From positions 1 through 64,000 of the forward strand of contig PFFW01000157.1 in NCBI GenBank assembly GCA_002781745.1: a stretch of DNA of 64,000 nucleotides. Direction: 5' to 3'. Shown in pieces: positions 17,646 to 26,329 of this stretch (position 1 is the first letter of the stretch; the number at the start of each line of letters is the position of its first letter). This stretch comes from Rhodospirillales bacterium CG15_BIG_FIL_POST_REV_8_21_14_020_66_15 (GTDB taxonomy: Bacteria > Pseudomonadota > Alphaproteobacteria > Rhodospirillales > Casp-alpha2). The notes below the pieces were generated by a model, which saw only the letters and a program-made list of their open reading frames with translations, was not told where the DNA came from and did not search any database. Both the position numbers and the translations under genes were made by a program.

Positions 17646-18440
17646 ATGGCCGAGAAAGACAAACCGACGCAAAAACTGGCGACCCATACCCTGACGGACC
17701 TGTACTTCCGTGACCAGAACCTGGTCACGGAGATGATGGGCAAGATGACCTTCACCGAGGCCATGATCCGCCACATACTGGGGCGCGAGCCGTCGCCGGC
17801 GGACGTCGCCATCATCGACGCCGTGCTGATCACCCTGATGGAGCACGGCATGACGCCCAGCGCCATCGCCACGCGCCTGACCTATCACTCTGCGCCCGAG
17901 GCTCTGCAGGCCGCCGTGGCGGCGGGCCTGCTGAACGTTGGCTCGCAGTTCGTCGGCACCATGGAGAACTGCGCCAAGCTCTTGCGCGAGATCACCTCCG
18001 ACCCGGCAGGCGTCGACGCGGCGTCCGCGCGCGTCGCCAAGGATTTCCGCGAGAACCGCAAGCACCTGCCGGGATTCGGCCATCATCTGCACCGGCCGGA
18101 CGATCCGCGTTCGCCCAAGCTGTTCGAGATCGCCCGGGCCCAGGGCGTCAAGGGCACCTATATCGACGCGCTGCTCGCCTTAAGCAGGGAGGTGGACGCC
18201 GCCTACGGCAAGCACCTGACCATCAACGCCACGGGGGCCACGGCGGCGGTGCTGTCGGAAATCGGCATCGCGCCCGAGATCATGCGCGGCTTCGCGGTGA
18301 TTTCGCGGGCCGCCGGCCTGGTGGCCCATATCGCCGAGGAACAGGATGTGCCCACGGCGCGCACCATCTGGGACGTGGTTGATGAGGAGATCCCCTATTC
18401 CGGCAACGCCCCCGTGGAGCGCCACGGCGAGGACGACTGA
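17646..18440 (+). CDS. Citryl-CoA lyase-like protein (citrate synthase fold)
   Basis: 264 residues, much shorter than citrate synthase (about 380-430) and like the stand-alone citryl-CoA lyase group. H67 in LMEHG and H146/H147 in GFGHHLH match the two catalytic histidines of the fold. The usual NVDG segment carrying the catalytic Asp reads NATG here (194-197), so the Asp appears replaced by Thr. The gene is four bases downstream of the CoA ligase gene. A Claisen or retro-Claisen reaction on a CoA thioester is plausible, but true citryl-CoA lyase activity is doubtful. Confidence 0.8.
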   Translation: MAEKDKPTQKLATHTLTDLYFRDQNLVTEMMGKMTFTEAMIRHILGREPSPADVAIIDAVLITLMEHGMTPSAIATRLTYHSAPEALQAAVAAGLLNVGSQFVGTMENCAKLLREITSDPAGVDAASARVAKDFRENRKHLPGFGHHLHRPDDPRSPKLFEIARAQGVKGTYIDALLALSREVDAAYGKHLTINATGATAAVLSEIGIAPEIMRGFAVISRAAGLVAHIAEEQDVPTARTIWDVVDEEIPYSGNAPVERHGEDD

Positions 18441-18702
18441 ACCGCGCACCCGCGGCCTTTCGAATTTCGAATCAGACTAATTTTCAAACACAACTTAAAG
18501 ATGTTTCCTCACACTGCACGCCGCATGCTTGCGCGCTTATTTTTGCTACCTATAGGCCTTTCGTCTAGATAACATCCGGATATGCAGTGTGCTAACCTAT
18601 CCACGGATTCAAGGGGTTAGCTCTGCCCTGAATTCCTCCATAAATCAGACTAAAAAACCCTACAATTCAGACTGATGACACCAACGGAGGTTGAAACCGT
18701 AC
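18441..18702. promoter_or_regulatory. A+T-rich region upstream of XRE paralogue 2 with repeats
   Basis: 262 bp. It contains three copies of TCAGACTRA (18472-18480, 18645-18653, 18667-18675), the last two 22 bp apart just before the XRE gene. A perfect 9-base inverted repeat, CACACTGCA (18510-18518) with TGCAGTGTG (18583-18591), could form a stem across 64 bases. GGAGG at 18686-18690 is the likely ribosome-binding site. The repeats are good candidates for an autoregulatory operator. No known RNA family was recognised. Confidence 0.5.
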
Positions 18703-19161
18703 ATGCCCAAGACATTCAACAAATCGCATCCGAACCGCATGCCGCCGGGTGTACCGCATCCCGTGGACATCCATGTCGGCGGTCGGGTTCGCGAACAGAG
18801 GAAGTTGAAAGGGATGAGTCAAGGAGAGTTGGGGGACTCTCTGGGCCTGACGTTCCAGCAAATCCAGAAATACGAACGCGGCGCCAACCGTATCGGGGCA
18901 AGCCGACTGTTCCAGTTAAGCCAGATCCTGGATGTCCCTGTCGCCTATTTCTTCGACGGCATGCCGGCGAACATCCGCATGACCCAGGAGAATTTCGACC
19001 TGGACATGACCTTCGCCGAGGATCCGAGGGATTCCACGGACGTCATGGGATCCAGCGAGACCACGGAACTGGTGACCGCCTATTACGGCATCGGCAACGC
19101 GCGCAAGCGGCGGGCCGTGCACGACCTCATTGCATCCCTGTCCAAGGCCGATTGGGAGTGA
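18703..19161 (+). CDS. XRE-family transcriptional regulator, paralogue 2
   Basis: 152 residues from the ATG 12 bases after GGAGG. A TTG directly after GGAGG would add four residues but is too close to it. The helix-turn-helix (about 20-80) contains GMSQGELGDSLGLTFQQIQK and the stretch QKYERGANRIGASRL, shared with paralogue 1 at 8674. The C-terminal part again ends with a 'TELVTAYYGIGNARKRRAV' helix. The shared architecture indicates a duplication. It may regulate itself through the TCAGACT repeats upstream. Target genes are unknown. Confidence 0.9.
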   Translation: MPKTFNKSHPNRMPPGVPHPVDIHVGGRVREQRKLKGMSQGELGDSLGLTFQQIQKYERGANRIGASRLFQLSQILDVPVAYFFDGMPANIRMTQENFDLDMTFAEDPRDSTDVMGSSETTELVTAYYGIGNARKRRAVHDLIASLSKADWE

Positions 19162-19170
19162 AACTTTCCG

Positions 19171-19572
19171 TCACCTGCCTTCGATCGGAGTGATGTCCGA
19201 ATTGCCGGTGGGCACAGGCAGCGTCTTGATGAAGGCGAAGATGTCGTCGGCGTCGCTCGGCTCGATCTCGAAGGGGGTGGCGTAGGGCGGCAGTTTGGTC
19301 GGCGGTTCCAAGCCCCTGACCTTGACGAACGCCAGGTGCGGGCGTCGCACATAGAAGGTCTGAAACCGGTCGCGCCAGTCGGGCAGCTTCTTGATCCATT
19401 GCAGCGACGGGGTCGAGCCGATCCCGCCGTGCGGATTGAAGTCGCCCACGACGTGGCAACGCGAACAGTGCTTTTCAGCGAGCGCCCGGCCCTTGGCCGC
19501 GTCGGCGCCCGCCGCCGGCCTCACTGCCGCCAGCAGGAGAACCGCCGCCAGGGCCGCCGCGCGCCGTATCAT
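19171..19572 (-). CDS. Class I-like cytochrome c, periplasmic
   Basis: 133 residues. A cleavable signal peptide (about 1-23, RPAAGA/D) precedes one haem attachment site CSRCH (36-40), with H40 as proximal ligand. The remaining chain contains no methionine at all, so the usual distal Met ligand is missing; a His in RRPHLAF is one alternative. It should be an electron carrier or haem protein in the periplasm. The start codon lies two bases after the stop of the M20 peptidase gene, so translation is probably coupled, although no functional link between the two is obvious. Confidence 0.88.
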   Translation of the reverse strand: MIRRAAALAAVLLLAAVRPAAGADAAKGRALAEKHCSRCHVVGDFNPHGGIGSTPSLQWIKKLPDWRDRFQTFYVRRPHLAFVKVRGLEPPTKLPPYATPFEIEPSDADDIFAFIKTLPVPTGNSDITPIEGR

Positions 19573-19574
19573 GG

Positions 19575-20729
19575 CTACTCCAAGGTCTCGAACAGCCGGA
19601 TCATCAGGCGGCAGCGTTCCACCAGGGACGAATAGTAGATGAATTCGTCATGGGAATGGGCCCCGTGGCCGTCGGCGCCCAGGCCGTCGAGGGTCGGAAT
19701 ACCCAGGGCGCCGGTAAAATTGCCGTCGGACCCGCCGCCGGTCTTCAGATCCTGAAGGTCGAAGCCGATTTCCGCCGCCAGGCCCTTGGCGTGGCTGAAC
19801 AGCTTTTCGATGCCTTCGAACTTGTCGTAGGGAGGGCGGTCCACGCCGCCTTCGATGTGCAGCGTGCAGTCGGGGTCGACCGGGGTCATACCCTCGACCT
19901 TGGCCATGATTTCCTCGGCCGCCGCCATGTCGGGGACGCGCAGATCGACAGTGATGGAGCATTTCGCGGGCACCACGTTGGTCAGGGTGCCGCCGTTGAT
20001 CGTCCCGACGGAACAGGTTATGGCGCGGTCGTAATCGGTCAGGCCTTCGAGGAACAGTATCTGGTGGGCCATCTCTCTGATCGCACTGCGCCCGTCCATG
20101 TGCCGCACGCCCGCGTGGGACGGCCGGCCGGTGACGGTGATGTCATACTTCAGACGGCCATTGCGCGCAGTCACGACCTTGCCCCCCTCGCGAGCCGGTT
20201 CCGTGACCAGGACGTATTTGTTCCTTTTCGCCTCCTCGACGATCATCTGGCGCGACGTGGGGCTGCCGATTTCCTCTTCCGGGACGTACATGAAGGTGAT
20301 CGGCAGCGGCGTCTCCTTGCCGGCGCGAACCAGATGGCGGAAGGCATGCTGGGCGATATAGGCGCCGGACTTCATGTCGTAGATGCCGGGGCCGTAGACC
20401 TTGTCGCCTTCGCGACGCACCTTCAATTCGTTGTCGATGGTGCCGGCGGGATGGACCGTATCCAGGTGGGACAGGACGAGAATTCCCGGTCCGTTCCCGC
20501 CCCAGGGCGTGCGCGTCACCAGAATGTCGCCGAACCCGTCGCGGCCCGGCGTGCGCTCGATCCTGGCGCCTAGCGCCGCATGTCCGCGTTCCACGTGGTC
20601 GGCCACACGGTTGACGGCGGCGCCGTCGTGGGACGGGCTTTCGATTGCGACCCACTCCAAAATGCCGGCAAGGATTTCGTCGGCATCAATGGTTGGTTCG
20701 TTGGACGGGGCGGCGGGCTGGTCGGTCAT
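19575..20729 (-). CDS. M20-family metallopeptidase (glutamate carboxypeptidase-like)
   Basis: 384 residues. The di-zinc site motifs are LSHLDTVHP (H88, D90), YGPGIYDMKSG (bridging D118), PEEEIGS (catalytic E near 151 and metal E near 152), TEPA and the C-terminal HGAHSHDE. This pattern fits the CPG2/ArgE/DapE family and is closest to glutamate carboxypeptidases, which remove a C-terminal residue from peptides or folates. The dimerisation domain lies about 205-310 (SHAGV and onward). No signal peptide is present. It is first in a two-gene unit with the cytochrome c gene. The exact substrate is unknown. Confidence 0.9.
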   Translation of the reverse strand: MTDQPAAPSNEPTIDADEILAGILEWVAIESPSHDGAAVNRVADHVERGHAALGARIERTPGRDGFGDILVTRTPWGGNGPGILVLSHLDTVHPAGTIDNELKVRREGDKVYGPGIYDMKSGAYIAQHAFRHLVRAGKETPLPITFMYVPEEEIGSPTSRQMIVEEAKRNKYVLVTEPAREGGKVVTARNGRLKYDITVTGRPSHAGVRHMDGRSAIREMAHQILFLEGLTDYDRAITCSVGTINGGTLTNVVPAKCSITVDLRVPDMAAAEEIMAKVEGMTPVDPDCTLHIEGGVDRPPYDKFEGIEKLFSHAKGLAAEIGFDLQDLKTGGGSDGNFTGALGIPTLDGLGADGHGAHSHDEFIYYSSLVERCRLMIRLFETLE

Positions 20730-20831
20730 GACGCGGGCGGTTCCTCGTTGAAGCGTTCAGGATCCCTTTCTATCCCGCCCGGGGGCACCTTGAAAACACC
20801 GGCGTCGCCACGGGCGCAGGCAATGGCGGGA

Positions 20832-21344
20832 TCAGTCGGCGCCGACTTCATCCACGCAGACGAGGATTTGGGTCACCCTGTCGTCCTTGGGCCCCAAGGG
20901 AAAGAAGGCCCGTTCGCGCTGATGATAGACGCTCTCGTCAACGTCACCGACGGCCAGCAATGCCGGTCTACGCCCCTCCAGGACCCTGTCGCAGGCCGCC
21001 AGCAGGGGCCTTGGGTTGAAAGGCCAGGCGATGTCGTCAAGGAAACGGCCGGTGGGATCCGCTGGCGCCAGATTGCTACGCCCCTCGACCAGCCAAGTGC
21101 CGCAGAAGCGGAAACTGAACCGCGCGGTGCGGGCTTGCCCGCCGACCGCTTCCACGTCCAGGACTGCCAGAAAGGGCGCAACGTCGTAAATGTCCATCAA
21201 CTTGACGTCGGTCCACGCGGGGTACATCCGCTCACGGCGCAAGGCGATCCAATAGTCGAAAACCCGCTTGATCCTAAGGCTTTTCACGGCCCCCAGGCCA
21301 GGCGACGACGGACTTCCGTCACCCCCGCGTCCAATAGGCGGCAT
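20832..21344 (-). CDS. PAS_5-type (PF07310-like) single-domain protein
   Basis: 170 residues from the ATG preceded by GGGGAGGGGG. The pattern 'FDYWIALRRERMYPAWTDVK ... APFLAVLDVEA ... RFSFRFCGTWLV' (pieces quoted separately) matches the PAS-fold family seen in many alphaproteobacteria: short stand-alone proteins of unknown ligand. There is no output domain and no signal peptide. It is transcribed leftward from an A+T-rich intergenic region (21345-21515). Assignment to the family is by eye; the role is unknown. Confidence 0.75.
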   Translation of the reverse strand: MPPIGRGGDGSPSSPGLGAVKSLRIKRVFDYWIALRRERMYPAWTDVKLMDIYDVAPFLAVLDVEAVGGQARTARFSFRFCGTWLVEGRSNLAPADPTGRFLDDIAWPFNPRPLLAACDRVLEGRRPALLAVGDVDESVYHQRERAFFPLGPKDDRVTQILVCVDEVGAD

Positions 21345-21515
21345 GCCCCCTCCCCGAATTCGATGTTCACGCCGAAGTTGAAATGTCCGTCTCCCGCTTA
21401 ACAATGAATATTCTTATGTTCAATAAATTTCGATGATTTTGAGTGTATTTGTCTGTTTTTTCGGACTTCCGCATTGCCCGCCGTGATCCATGCGGCGGGC
21501 CGCGCGGCGGGGTGG

Positions 21516-21803
21516 TCAGCCGCTCAGGATCCAGGTCTTCACCTCCTTCGACGCGATCCAGGAAGCGCCCAGGGCGTCGAAGGATTTGAAGTGAGAAGTC
21601 GCCTTGTGGGCCTCGAAGGCCTCCGCGTCGTCATAAATTTCGTATAGAAATGTAACGGAGGGGTTTTTCGGGTCGCGGCACACGTCGAAGCGGCGGCAGC
21701 TTGGCTCGATCTCCACCGAGGTACGGGCGTTTTCGATCATCGCCGCCTGGAATTCCGCGATATGCTGGGGTTTTATGACGAAAGTGACGGTAACGACGAA
21801 CAT
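21516..21803 (-). CDS. Antibiotic biosynthesis monooxygenase (ABM/YgiN-like) domain protein
   Basis: 95 residues from the ATG after AAAGGATG. It is a ferredoxin-like dimeric alpha/beta-barrel (PF03992), with FVVTVTFVIKPQHIAEF at the N-terminus, ENARTSVEIEPSCRRFDVCR, and a YEIYDDAEAFEAHKATSHF helix. Relatives include quinol monooxygenase YgiN and the autoinducer-2-phospho-processing LsrG. It is probably cytoplasmic and cofactor-free. It is divergent from the RND efflux operon (236 bp between). The substrate is not known. Confidence 0.88.
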   Translation of the reverse strand: MFVVTVTFVIKPQHIAEFQAAMIENARTSVEIEPSCRRFDVCRDPKNPSVTFLYEIYDDAEAFEAHKATSHFKSFDALGASWIASKEVKTWILSG

Positions 21804-22039
21804 TCGGCATCCTTTGTGGCCTGCGGCTGCGGCGCGGCGCCGTGTTGTCAAACGAGGCGGCGGCGCGACATGTTGTTACAAAATTCCAGCCGCCCGCGCC
21901 ATGAAACTTGGTAAGTTCGGAACGGCCCCCTGCAAGGCCGTCTATGTTGGGGGCCCGTGTCAGGGATTCGTGCGGAATTGGCGGCAAGCTGCCTTTGACC
22001 GGCCATTGCGGCGTCACGGACCCGATTGAGAGCACCGAC

Positions 22040-23185
22040 ATGACCCTGCGTTCCCAGATCGCCATCCTCGCCGGCCTTGCCGTCCTTCTCGGCACCGGAT
22101 GGTTCGTGACGAGCGGAATCGAGGGTGGCGCCCAATCGAAGACGCCCCCGCGCGCCGCCGGCGCGGCCACCCGCGTGCTCGTCGAGGCGGCGCCCGCCTC
22201 TCCCGACAAGGTCGTCGTGCGCGCCGTCGGCACCGGCGAGGCGCGCCGGTCGGCGGCCATCTTTCCGAAGGTCGCGGGCGAGGTCGTCGCCGTATCATTC
22301 CAAAGCCAGGCCCGGGTCCACAAAGGCCAGATCCTTCTGCGCCTGGACGACGCCCATCAGAAGATCGCCGTTCGTCTGGCCAAGGTCGAGGTGACGGAGA
22401 CGAGCCGCCAGTTGAAGCGCCTGGAACAGCTTGCGCCGTCTGGCACCGCGTCCCAGGCGCGTGTGGAAACGGCTCAGGCGGCGCTTGAGGCGGCGACCCT
22501 GCACCTGGCCCAGGCGGAGCAGGACCTGGATGACCGTATCGTCTACGCGCCCTTCAACGGCATCGTCGGCCTGACGGACATCGACCGCGGCGACCGGGTA
22601 TCGCCGACCACCCGCATCACGACCCTGGACGACAGATCGGAAATCCACGTTGAATTCGAGGTCCCCGAGGAATACGCCGGACGCCTGAAGGTCGACGACC
22701 CCGTGACCGTGCGGCCCTGGACCATGCCGGACCTGCGGCTTGAAGGCACGGTCTCGCAACTGGGCAGCCGCATCGACCCCACGACCCGCACCCTTCGGGC
22801 CAAGGCGACCATCTCCAACACGGACGACCTGATCCGCCCCGGCACCTCGTTCGAGGTCGAACTCTCCTTCACCGGCAAGACCTATCCGGCCGCGCGCGAA
22901 GTCGCCGTTCTGTGGAGCCGCGACGGCGCCTACGTGTGGCGCGTGGCGCGGGAAACCAAAGGCGACATGACCGTGGAGACGGCGGAGAAGGTGTTCGTGA
23001 AGATCGTCCGCCGCGACCGCGGCCGGATCCTGGTCGACGGGCCGCTGAACGCGGACGACCTGATCGTCGTCGAGGGCGTGCAGGGCCTGCGCCCGGGACA
23101 GCGCATCCAGGCCGTGCCCTACGACACATCCATGGCCGGTGCGGCCGGCGCCGAGAAGCCGATGAAAACGAAGGCGACGCCTTAG
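22040..23185 (+). CDS. RND efflux periplasmic adaptor subunit
   Basis: 381 residues. The N-terminal hydrophobic anchor or signal is at about 5-22. The lipoyl half-domains, coiled-coil hairpin (about 115-165) and beta-barrel are recognisable from VAGEVVAVSFQSQARVHKGQ, YAPFNGIVGLTDIDRGD and PTTRTLRAKATISN. It bridges the inner-membrane RND pump to an outer-membrane channel. The start ATG follows the hydrophobic region's natural beginning; the longer frame uses a TTG. The permease gene begins on the base after its TAG stop, and the outer-membrane factor is not encoded here. Confidence 0.93.
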   Translation: MTLRSQIAILAGLAVLLGTGWFVTSGIEGGAQSKTPPRAAGAATRVLVEAAPASPDKVVVRAVGTGEARRSAAIFPKVAGEVVAVSFQSQARVHKGQILLRLDDAHQKIAVRLAKVEVTETSRQLKRLEQLAPSGTASQARVETAQAALEAATLHLAQAEQDLDDRIVYAPFNGIVGLTDIDRGDRVSPTTRITTLDDRSEIHVEFEVPEEYAGRLKVDDPVTVRPWTMPDLRLEGTVSQLGSRIDPTTRTLRAKATISNTDDLIRPGTSFEVELSFTGKTYPAAREVAVLWSRDGAYVWRVARETKGDMTVETAEKVFVKIVRRDRGRILVDGPLNADDLIVVEGVQGLRPGQRIQAVPYDTSMAGAAGAEKPMKTKATP

Positions 23186-26100
23186 ATGAGCCGGTTCAGC
23201 GACCTGCCGTCCCTTTCGGTCCGCCGGCCGACCCTGGTGGTGGTCCTGAACCTGCTGATCGTGATCGCCGGCTTGGCGGCGGTCATGGGCGTCGAGGTCC
23301 GCGAACTGCCCGACGTGGATCGTCCGGTGGTCACCGTGCGCGCGTTCTTCGACGGCGCCTCGCCGGAAACCATGGACGCCGAGGTCACCAGCGTCATCGA
23401 GGGCGCCGTCGCGCGCGTCTCCGGCGTCAAGCGCATCGAGGCCGCCAGCGAGGAGAATGAATGCCGCGTGCGCGCCGAGTTCTCGCCCAACGTGGACCTG
23501 GACGTGGCGGCCAACGACATCCGCGAGGCCGTCGCCGGGATCCGGCGCCGCCTGCCGGACGGCGTCGACGAGATCACCATCGTCAAGGCCGACGCCGACG
23601 CGAGCCCGATCATCCGCCTTGCCCTGGTGTCCGACACCCTGACCCAGGAGACACTCACCCGGATCGCCGAGGACGAGATCTCTCCCGAGTTCCTGGCCAT
23701 CCAGGGCGTGGCAACCGTCGATCTGTTCGGCGACCAGGAACAGGTCCTGCGAATCGTGGTTGATCCCATGAAGCTGGCGCGATACGGCCTCAGCATCGAC
23801 GACGTCGCCAAGGTCCTGCGCACGACGCGGCTGGACGTTCCCGCCGGCAGCTTCAAATCCGATGACCAGCTTCTCCTGGTGCGGGCCGACGCGTCCGTGT
23901 GGGAACCAGCCAAGGTGGAGGACCTGGAACTGCGCAAGGACGTGCGTCTGGGCGACGTGGGTCAGGCCTTCTACGGGCCGAAGGACGCCCTCAGCTATTC
24001 CGTGCTGAACGGCACCAAGGTCGTGGGCATGGGCATCGTGCGCCGGGCCCAGTCCAATACCATCACCATCTCGGACAACGTGAACAAGGTCGTCGACCGC
24101 CTGAACAAGCGCATGAAGGAGGTCCGCCTGGTCAAGATATCCGACGACGCGCGCTTCATCCGCTCATCCGTGCGCGAGGTCGTCAACAGCCTGCTGATCG
24201 CGGTGGGCGTGGTCTTCGCCGTGATTTTCATGTTCATGGGGGGACTGCGGCCGACGACGATCCCAACGATCGCCATCCCCATCGCCATCATGGGCACCGT
24301 GGGGGCGATCTACCTGATAGGTTTCTCCATCAACATCCTGACGCTGCTGGCCTTGGTCCTTGCCACGGGCATGATCGTGGACGACGCCATCGTCGTGCTG
24401 GAAAACGTCCAGCGGCACCGCCTCCTCGGCATGAAGTCCTATGCCGCAGCCGTCAACGGCACGCGCCAGGTATTCTTCGCCGTCCTGGCGACCACGGCGA
24501 CCCTGATTTCCGTGTTCCTGCCCATCGCCTTCCTGCCGTCCACGGCGGGCAAGATGTTCACCGAGTTCGGTTTCGTGCTGGCGGTTGCCGTGGCGATTTC
24601 CTCCTTCGTCGCCCTGTCGCTGGTGCCCATGTTGGCCTCGCGCCTGCCGGACCGGGGGCCCGAGGGGCCGACCCGGCCGCCTGCCGTCCTGATCGCGGTC
24701 GGCCGGCACATCAACGCTGGCTACGCGAAGATGCTGGAATTCACCCTGAATGCACGCCTGCTGATCCTGGGCGGCACCGCCATGATCGCGGCGACGGCGC
24801 TGTTGGTCTATCCCACCATCAAGACCGAACTGCTGCCGCGCGAGGACCGCGGCGCCGTCATCGTCATGATGCAGGGGCCCGACGGTGTAAGCCTGGATTA
24901 CATGGACCGCCAGTCGATCCAGGCAGAAGCCATCCTGCGGACCCTGGTCGACAAGGGCGAGGCGGAGAACGTATTCGCCATCGTCGGGCGCTGGGACATC
25001 AACCGTGTCTACCTGATCGCCCCGCTGGTCCCCTGGGATCAGCGCACGCGCTCGCAGCAGGAGATTGCCCGCTCCATCAACAAACGCCTGCAGGCGATCC
25101 CCGGCGCCACGGCGCGCATCCGCACGCCGAACAGCCTGAACCTGCGGCGCGCCGGCGGCAGCATCGAATTCGTCCTCACCGGAACCAGGTACAATGAAAT
25201 TTCGGCCGCGGCCTTCGATTTCCTGACGGCCATCCGCGAACGCTTGCCCAAGCTGGACGACCCCGAGGTCGAGTTCCAGCAAACCCAGCCCCAGTTGTCG
25301 ATCAAGGTGGACCGCCGCCGGGCCGAGGATCTGGGCGTCAACGTAGAGAGCATCGTCGACACCCTGCGCGCCATGGTCGGCGGCTTCGAAGTCACGGAAT
25401 TGAACGTCAACGACCGGTCCATTCCGGTGATGCTGGAATCCGCCGCCGGCGCCATCAACGACCCCACGGACCTGTTCAACCTCTACATTCCCACGCCGCG
25501 CAACCAGCTGGTGCCGCTGTCGTCCTTCGTAACCCTGGAAGAGGTCGGTACGGCCGCCGAACTGGACCGTTCCGGCCAGAAGCGCGCGGTTGAGATCCAG
25601 GCGGCCCTGCCCCCCGAGTTGTCCCTGCAGGAAGCCATCGACGGCATTCAGGCGATCGCCGACGACATGCTGCCCCCCGGCATCGGGCTGCGCTTCATCA
25701 ACGAGGCGGCCACGCTGCAGGAAACCACCAACGAGGTCGCCATCACCTTCGCCTTCGCCGTGCTGGTCGTGTTGCTGGTTCTCGCCGCCCAGTTCGAAAG
25801 CCTGCTCAGCGCCCTGGTGATCATCCTGACCGTGCCGTTCGGGCTGGCGGCGGCGGTGTTCGCGCTCAAGCTGTCCGGCGGCACGATCAACATCTACAGC
25901 CAGATCGGCCTGGTCATGCTGGTCGGCCTGATGGCCAAGAACGGCATCCTGGTGGTCGAATTCGCCGACCAGCTCCGCGACCGCGGCCTCGGCGTGGCCC
26001 AGGCGATCCGCCAGTCGGCGACCATCCGCCTGCGCCCCGTGATGATGACCATGCTGTCCACGGTCCTGGGCGCCCTGCCGCTGATCCTGGCGTCCGGCGC

Positions 26101-26320
26101 CGGAGCCGAGGCGCGCGTCGCCATCGGCTGGGTCGTTTTCGGCGGCCTGGGGATCGCCACCGTATTCACCCTGGTGCTGATCCCGGTGATCTATTCCCTG
26201 CTGGCGCCGCTGGCGCCCACCCGGGCCCACGCAGGCGTGCGCCTGGACCGCGAGATGCGCGAAGCCGAGCACGTGGATACGACCGAGAGGCCGGAGACGA
26301 GACCTCAAGCGGCGGAATAA
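23186..26320 (+). CDS. RND-family multidrug efflux permease (AcrB/MexB-type HAE)
   Basis: 1044 residues, full length for the AcrB/MexB/CzcA superfamily. Transmembrane segments cluster at the N-terminus, at about 330-545 and at about 865-1020, with two large periplasmic loops between. The conserved TM4 segment carries LALVLATGMIVDDAIVVLEN, including the acidic proton-relay residues, and the GFALA-like and LRPVMMTMLSTVLG blocks are present. It is likely a proton-driven exporter of amphiphilic compounds; heavy-metal type is less likely, as the paired acidic residues fit HAE-1 pumps. It is directly coupled to the adaptor gene. Confidence 0.94.
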   Translation: MSRFSDLPSLSVRRPTLVVVLNLLIVIAGLAAVMGVEVRELPDVDRPVVTVRAFFDGASPETMDAEVTSVIEGAVARVSGVKRIEAASEENECRVRAEFSPNVDLDVAANDIREAVAGIRRRLPDGVDEITIVKADADASPIIRLALVSDTLTQETLTRIAEDEISPEFLAIQGVATVDLFGDQEQVLRIVVDPMKLARYGLSIDDVAKVLRTTRLDVPAGSFKSDDQLLLVRADASVWEPAKVEDLELRKDVRLGDVGQAFYGPKDALSYSVLNGTKVVGMGIVRRAQSNTITISDNVNKVVDRLNKRMKEVRLVKISDDARFIRSSVREVVNSLLIAVGVVFAVIFMFMGGLRPTTIPTIAIPIAIMGTVGAIYLIGFSINILTLLALVLATGMIVDDAIVVLENVQRHRLLGMKSYAAAVNGTRQVFFAVLATTATLISVFLPIAFLPSTAGKMFTEFGFVLAVAVAISSFVALSLVPMLASRLPDRGPEGPTRPPAVLIAVGRHINAGYAKMLEFTLNARLLILGGTAMIAATALLVYPTIKTELLPREDRGAVIVMMQGPDGVSLDYMDRQSIQAEAILRTLVDKGEAENVFAIVGRWDINRVYLIAPLVPWDQRTRSQQEIARSINKRLQAIPGATARIRTPNSLNLRRAGGSIEFVLTGTRYNEISAAAFDFLTAIRERLPKLDDPEVEFQQTQPQLSIKVDRRRAEDLGVNVESIVDTLRAMVGGFEVTELNVNDRSIPVMLESAAGAINDPTDLFNLYIPTPRNQLVPLSSFVTLEEVGTAAELDRSGQKRAVEIQAALPPELSLQEAIDGIQAIADDMLPPGIGLRFINEAATLQETTNEVAITFAFAVLVVLLVLAAQFESLLSALVIILTVPFGLAAAVFALKLSGGTINIYSQIGLVMLVGLMAKNGILVVEFADQLRDRGLGVAQAIRQSATIRLRPVMMTMLSTVLGALPLILASGAGAEARVAIGWVVFGGLGIATVFTLVLIPVIYSLLAPLAPTRAHAGVRLDREMREAEHVDTTERPETRPQAAE

Positions 26321-26329
26321 TCGCCCATT

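Noticed and set aside
18691-18702. TTG start for XRE paralogue 2
   Set aside because: It touches the GGAGG site directly; the ATG at 18703 has a workable spacing and fits the paralogue's length.
24164-26308. 714-residue antisense frame under the RND permease
   Set aside because: No motif and a Gln/His/Asp/Arg-rich composition typical of an antisense shadow; the RND gene on the plus strand is unambiguous.
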